Source: Bacillota bacterium
Lineage (GTDB): Bacteria > Bacillota > Bacilli > Alicyclobacillales > SLC66
Length of the DNA: 6,133 bases
Reading direction: 5' to 3'
Assembly: GCA_021820825.1 (NCBI GenBank)
Contig: JAKADD010000153.1
Coordinates: 1 to 6,133 of the forward strand
Shown here: positions 4,779 to 6,133 of the stretch, in pieces
How positions within the stretch are numbered: the stretch's first letter is position 1
Layout of the letters: the number at the start of each line of letters is the position of its first letter
The notes under the pieces: generated by a model
What the model was told of the DNA's origin: nothing
Database searches by the model: none
What the model saw: the letters and a program-made list of their open reading frames with translations, nothing else
Position numbers and translations under genes: made by a program

Positions 4779-5759
4779 ATGAGCACAGTGAGATGGGGGA
4801 TTCTAGGCACCGCCCGCATCGCCGCACAGCAAGTAATCCCCGGACTCCAAGAAACCCCCTCTGCGCAAGTGACTGCAGTCGCGAGTCGAGATCCCGCACG
4901 CGGCCGCCAATTTGCAGCGAAACACAACATTGACACTGTCTATGGAAGCTATGAAGAACTGCTCCGGGACCCGGCTGTCGACGCAGTCTACATTCCCCTG
5001 CCAAACCATCTTCACGCCGAATGGACAATCAAGGCCGCCGAACACGGCAAACATGTATTGTGCGAGAAACCGATGGCGCGCACGACGGCAGAGTCCACAA
5101 CCATGATCGACGCCTGCCGTCGCCACGGCGTACTGTTTCTGGAAGCCTTCATGTATCAGTTCCATCCGCAGTGGGCGCGCGTTCAGGAACTGCTGGCTGT
5201 CGGGGAGATTGGCGCTGTTCGGGTGGTCGATTCGCGATTCAGTTTTCGTCTTAAGGACTCATCCGATATTCGCATGAACCCCGCCATGGGCGGCGGCGCC
5301 CTGTACGATGTCGGCACTTACTGCGTACACGCCAGCCGCCTAGTCATGGGTACGGAACCAATCGCGGCAAGCGCGCAGGCCTATTCCCCGAACGCAGACA
5401 ACGTGGACACAACGCTAAGCGCCACACTGGCATTTACGGGGGAGCGCTTCGCCCATTTTCACTGTTCATTTGACGCCAGCGACGAACAGTCGGTCGCCAT
5501 TTACGGCACGCTCGGCAAGATTATCGTCACGCTGCCCTTTCGACCCGATAAAGGAACTCCTGAACTGCGGGTGGAGGGCAAATCCGGCGTCCGCACACAT
5601 TCATTTGAGCCAGTCAACGTGTACGCTCTGCAGGCTGCCTATATGTCCGACCTGATTCTGGCGGAGCAAAAATCCAACCCTTATGAAGATCGCTCCCTTG
5701 GACAGATGCGCGCCCTGGACCGACTGTATGCTTCCTGTACGTGGATCAACCAAGAATAA
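4779..5759 (+). CDS. Gfo/Idh/MocA family NAD(P)-dependent dehydrogenase
   Basis: 326 residues, full length for the family, predicted cytoplasmic. The N-terminal Rossmann fold has GILGTARIA (7-15) for the dinucleotide and SRDP (36-39) after the second strand. EKP (96-98) supplies the usual catalytic Lys97. EAFMYQFHPQ (122-131) and GGGALYDVGTYCVH (171-184, with Asp177, Tyr181 and His184) are characteristic of the branch holding D-xylose dehydrogenase, dihydrodiol dehydrogenase and glucose-fructose oxidoreductase. It most likely oxidises or reduces a sugar or cyclitol hydroxyl, but the substrate cannot be read from the sequence. AGGAGG lies 7 nt before the ATG. It shares tight spacing with the two membrane-linked genes upstream although no metabolic link to the oxidase is evident; it may simply be read through. 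It converges with the thymidine kinase gene 17 nt away. Confidence 0.92.
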   Translation: MSTVRWGILGTARIAAQQVIPGLQETPSAQVTAVASRDPARGRQFAAKHNIDTVYGSYEELLRDPAVDAVYIPLPNHLHAEWTIKAAEHGKHVLCEKPMARTTAESTTMIDACRRHGVLFLEAFMYQFHPQWARVQELLAVGEIGAVRVVDSRFSFRLKDSSDIRMNPAMGGGALYDVGTYCVHASRLVMGTEPIAASAQAYSPNADNVDTTLSATLAFTGERFAHFHCSFDASDEQSVAIYGTLGKIIVTLPFRPDKGTPELRVEGKSGVRTHSFEPVNVYALQAAYMSDLILAEQKSNPYEDRSLGQMRALDRLYASCTWINQE

Positions 5760-5776
5760 ACTTTTAAACGGCAATA

Positions 5777-6133
5777 TCACGACTCCCCGGCCAGAGAATA
5801 GTTGGTGAAATGGCCCATATCAGGATGCAGATAGTGTTTGCGGCACACCGACTTGTATAACTCGTTGCCGCCCACCTCAATCTGTTCCCCCGTGTATATG
5901 GGCTCGCCATTTTTCACCTTCAGAATCATCGTTGCCTTGCGATTGCACGTTGCATCCGCGCATACTGTCTTGATTTCTTCAATCTGGTCCGCAAACAGAA
6001 TCGCTGCTTCACTGCCCTCAAAAAACCGATTGCGATAGTCCTTTAACAGCCCATACATGATGACCGGGATATTTAGATCGTCAGCCACCCGCGCCAGATG
6101 TTCGACATGATGCGCCCGCAAAAACTGCACTTC
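5777..6133 (-). CDS. tdk: Thymidine kinase, C-terminal part (N-terminus beyond window)
   Basis: Phosphorylates thymidine to dTMP with ATP in the salvage pathway; cytoplasmic, TK1-type tetramer. 118 codons are visible, reading in from the right edge as EVQFLRAHHVEHL. This is the conserved D-E-x-Q-F region, so the first visible residue is the expected catalytic Glu, and the P-loop lies outside the window. Next come MYGLLKDYRNRFFEGS (the loop before the lasso), ADQIEEIKTVC, CNRKAT, GEQIEVGGNELYKSVCRKHY and a short tail. Zinc ligands are visible as Cys pairs: C-x4-C in VCADATC and C-x2-H in VCRKHY. The first pair is wider than the C-x1-2-C I know from E. coli and Bacillus. A GTG just inside the edge would look like a start but is internal to the conserved motif. 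Unrelated to the respiratory genes; probably the flanking core genome. Confidence 0.95.
   Translation of the reverse strand, partial: EVQFLRAHHVEHLARVADDLNIPVIMYGLLKDYRNRFFEGSEAAILFADQIEEIKTVCADATCNRKATMILKVKNGEPIYTGEQIEVGGNELYKSVCRKHYLHPDMGHFTNYSLAGES

Noticed and set aside
5898..5914. Plus-strand hairpin ATGG-GCTCG-CCAT followed by a T run as terminator of the dehydrogenase operon
   Set aside because: The stem is only 4 bp and lies inside the thymidine kinase coding sequence; the T run is explained by codons.
1..6133. CRISPR array, tRNA, rRNA, insertion sequence or phage integration site
   Set aside because: No regularly spaced repeats, cloverleaf, transposase motif or terminal repeats were seen on either strand.

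Overview
The window looks like an accessory respiratory region from an acidophilic, possibly iron-oxidising bacterium, most likely a Gram-positive relative of Alicyclobacillus, Acidibacillus or Sulfobacillus. The pointers are strong purine-rich ribosome binding sites, TTG and GTG starts, two lipoprotein signal peptides, sigma-A type promoters, and a gene set (sulfocyanin-like protein, AcoP-like cupredoxin, CuA cytochrome c oxidase) known mainly from acidophilic Fe/S oxidisers. The taxonomic placement is inference; no rRNA or other marker is present.

Layout. A roughly 370-base control region (about 3380-3749) separates two divergent transcription units. To the left, on the minus strand, lie four closely spaced genes: a sulfocyanin-like lipoprotein, a Tat-exported AcoP-like cupredoxin, coxB (CuA subunit II) and coxA (heme-copper subunit I, running off the left edge). 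To the right, on the plus strand, lie a YtkA/FixH-like lipoprotein with a Met-rich motif, a five-helix membrane protein with a distant CtaG/DUF1404 look, and a Gfo/Idh/MocA sugar-type dehydrogenase. A thymidine kinase gene on the minus strand, cut by the right edge, converges on the dehydrogenase.

How it may work. The AcoP-like protein would sit with the oxidase outside the membrane, as AcoP does in the Acidithiobacillus ferrooxidans iron-oxidation chain, and pass electrons to CuA in CoxB and then to the heme/CuB site in CoxA. The YtkA-like and CtaG-like proteins would plausibly handle copper delivery or oxidase assembly.

Most unusual points. (1) The sulfocyanin-like protein keeps the family's sequence signature but has lost the copper Cys and both His ligands, leaving only the GMW methionine. 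(2) CoxA keeps all metal ligands and the HPEVY motif, but the key D-channel Asp and K-channel Lys are replaced by Ser and Thr. (3) The second cupredoxin has the rare C-x6-H-x4-M spacing of AcoP. (4) The control region carries well-formed divergent promoters, a TGTGAT direct repeat of 11-bp period just upstream of the oxidase -35 box, and a stem-loop at the predicted 5' end of the oxidase mRNA.
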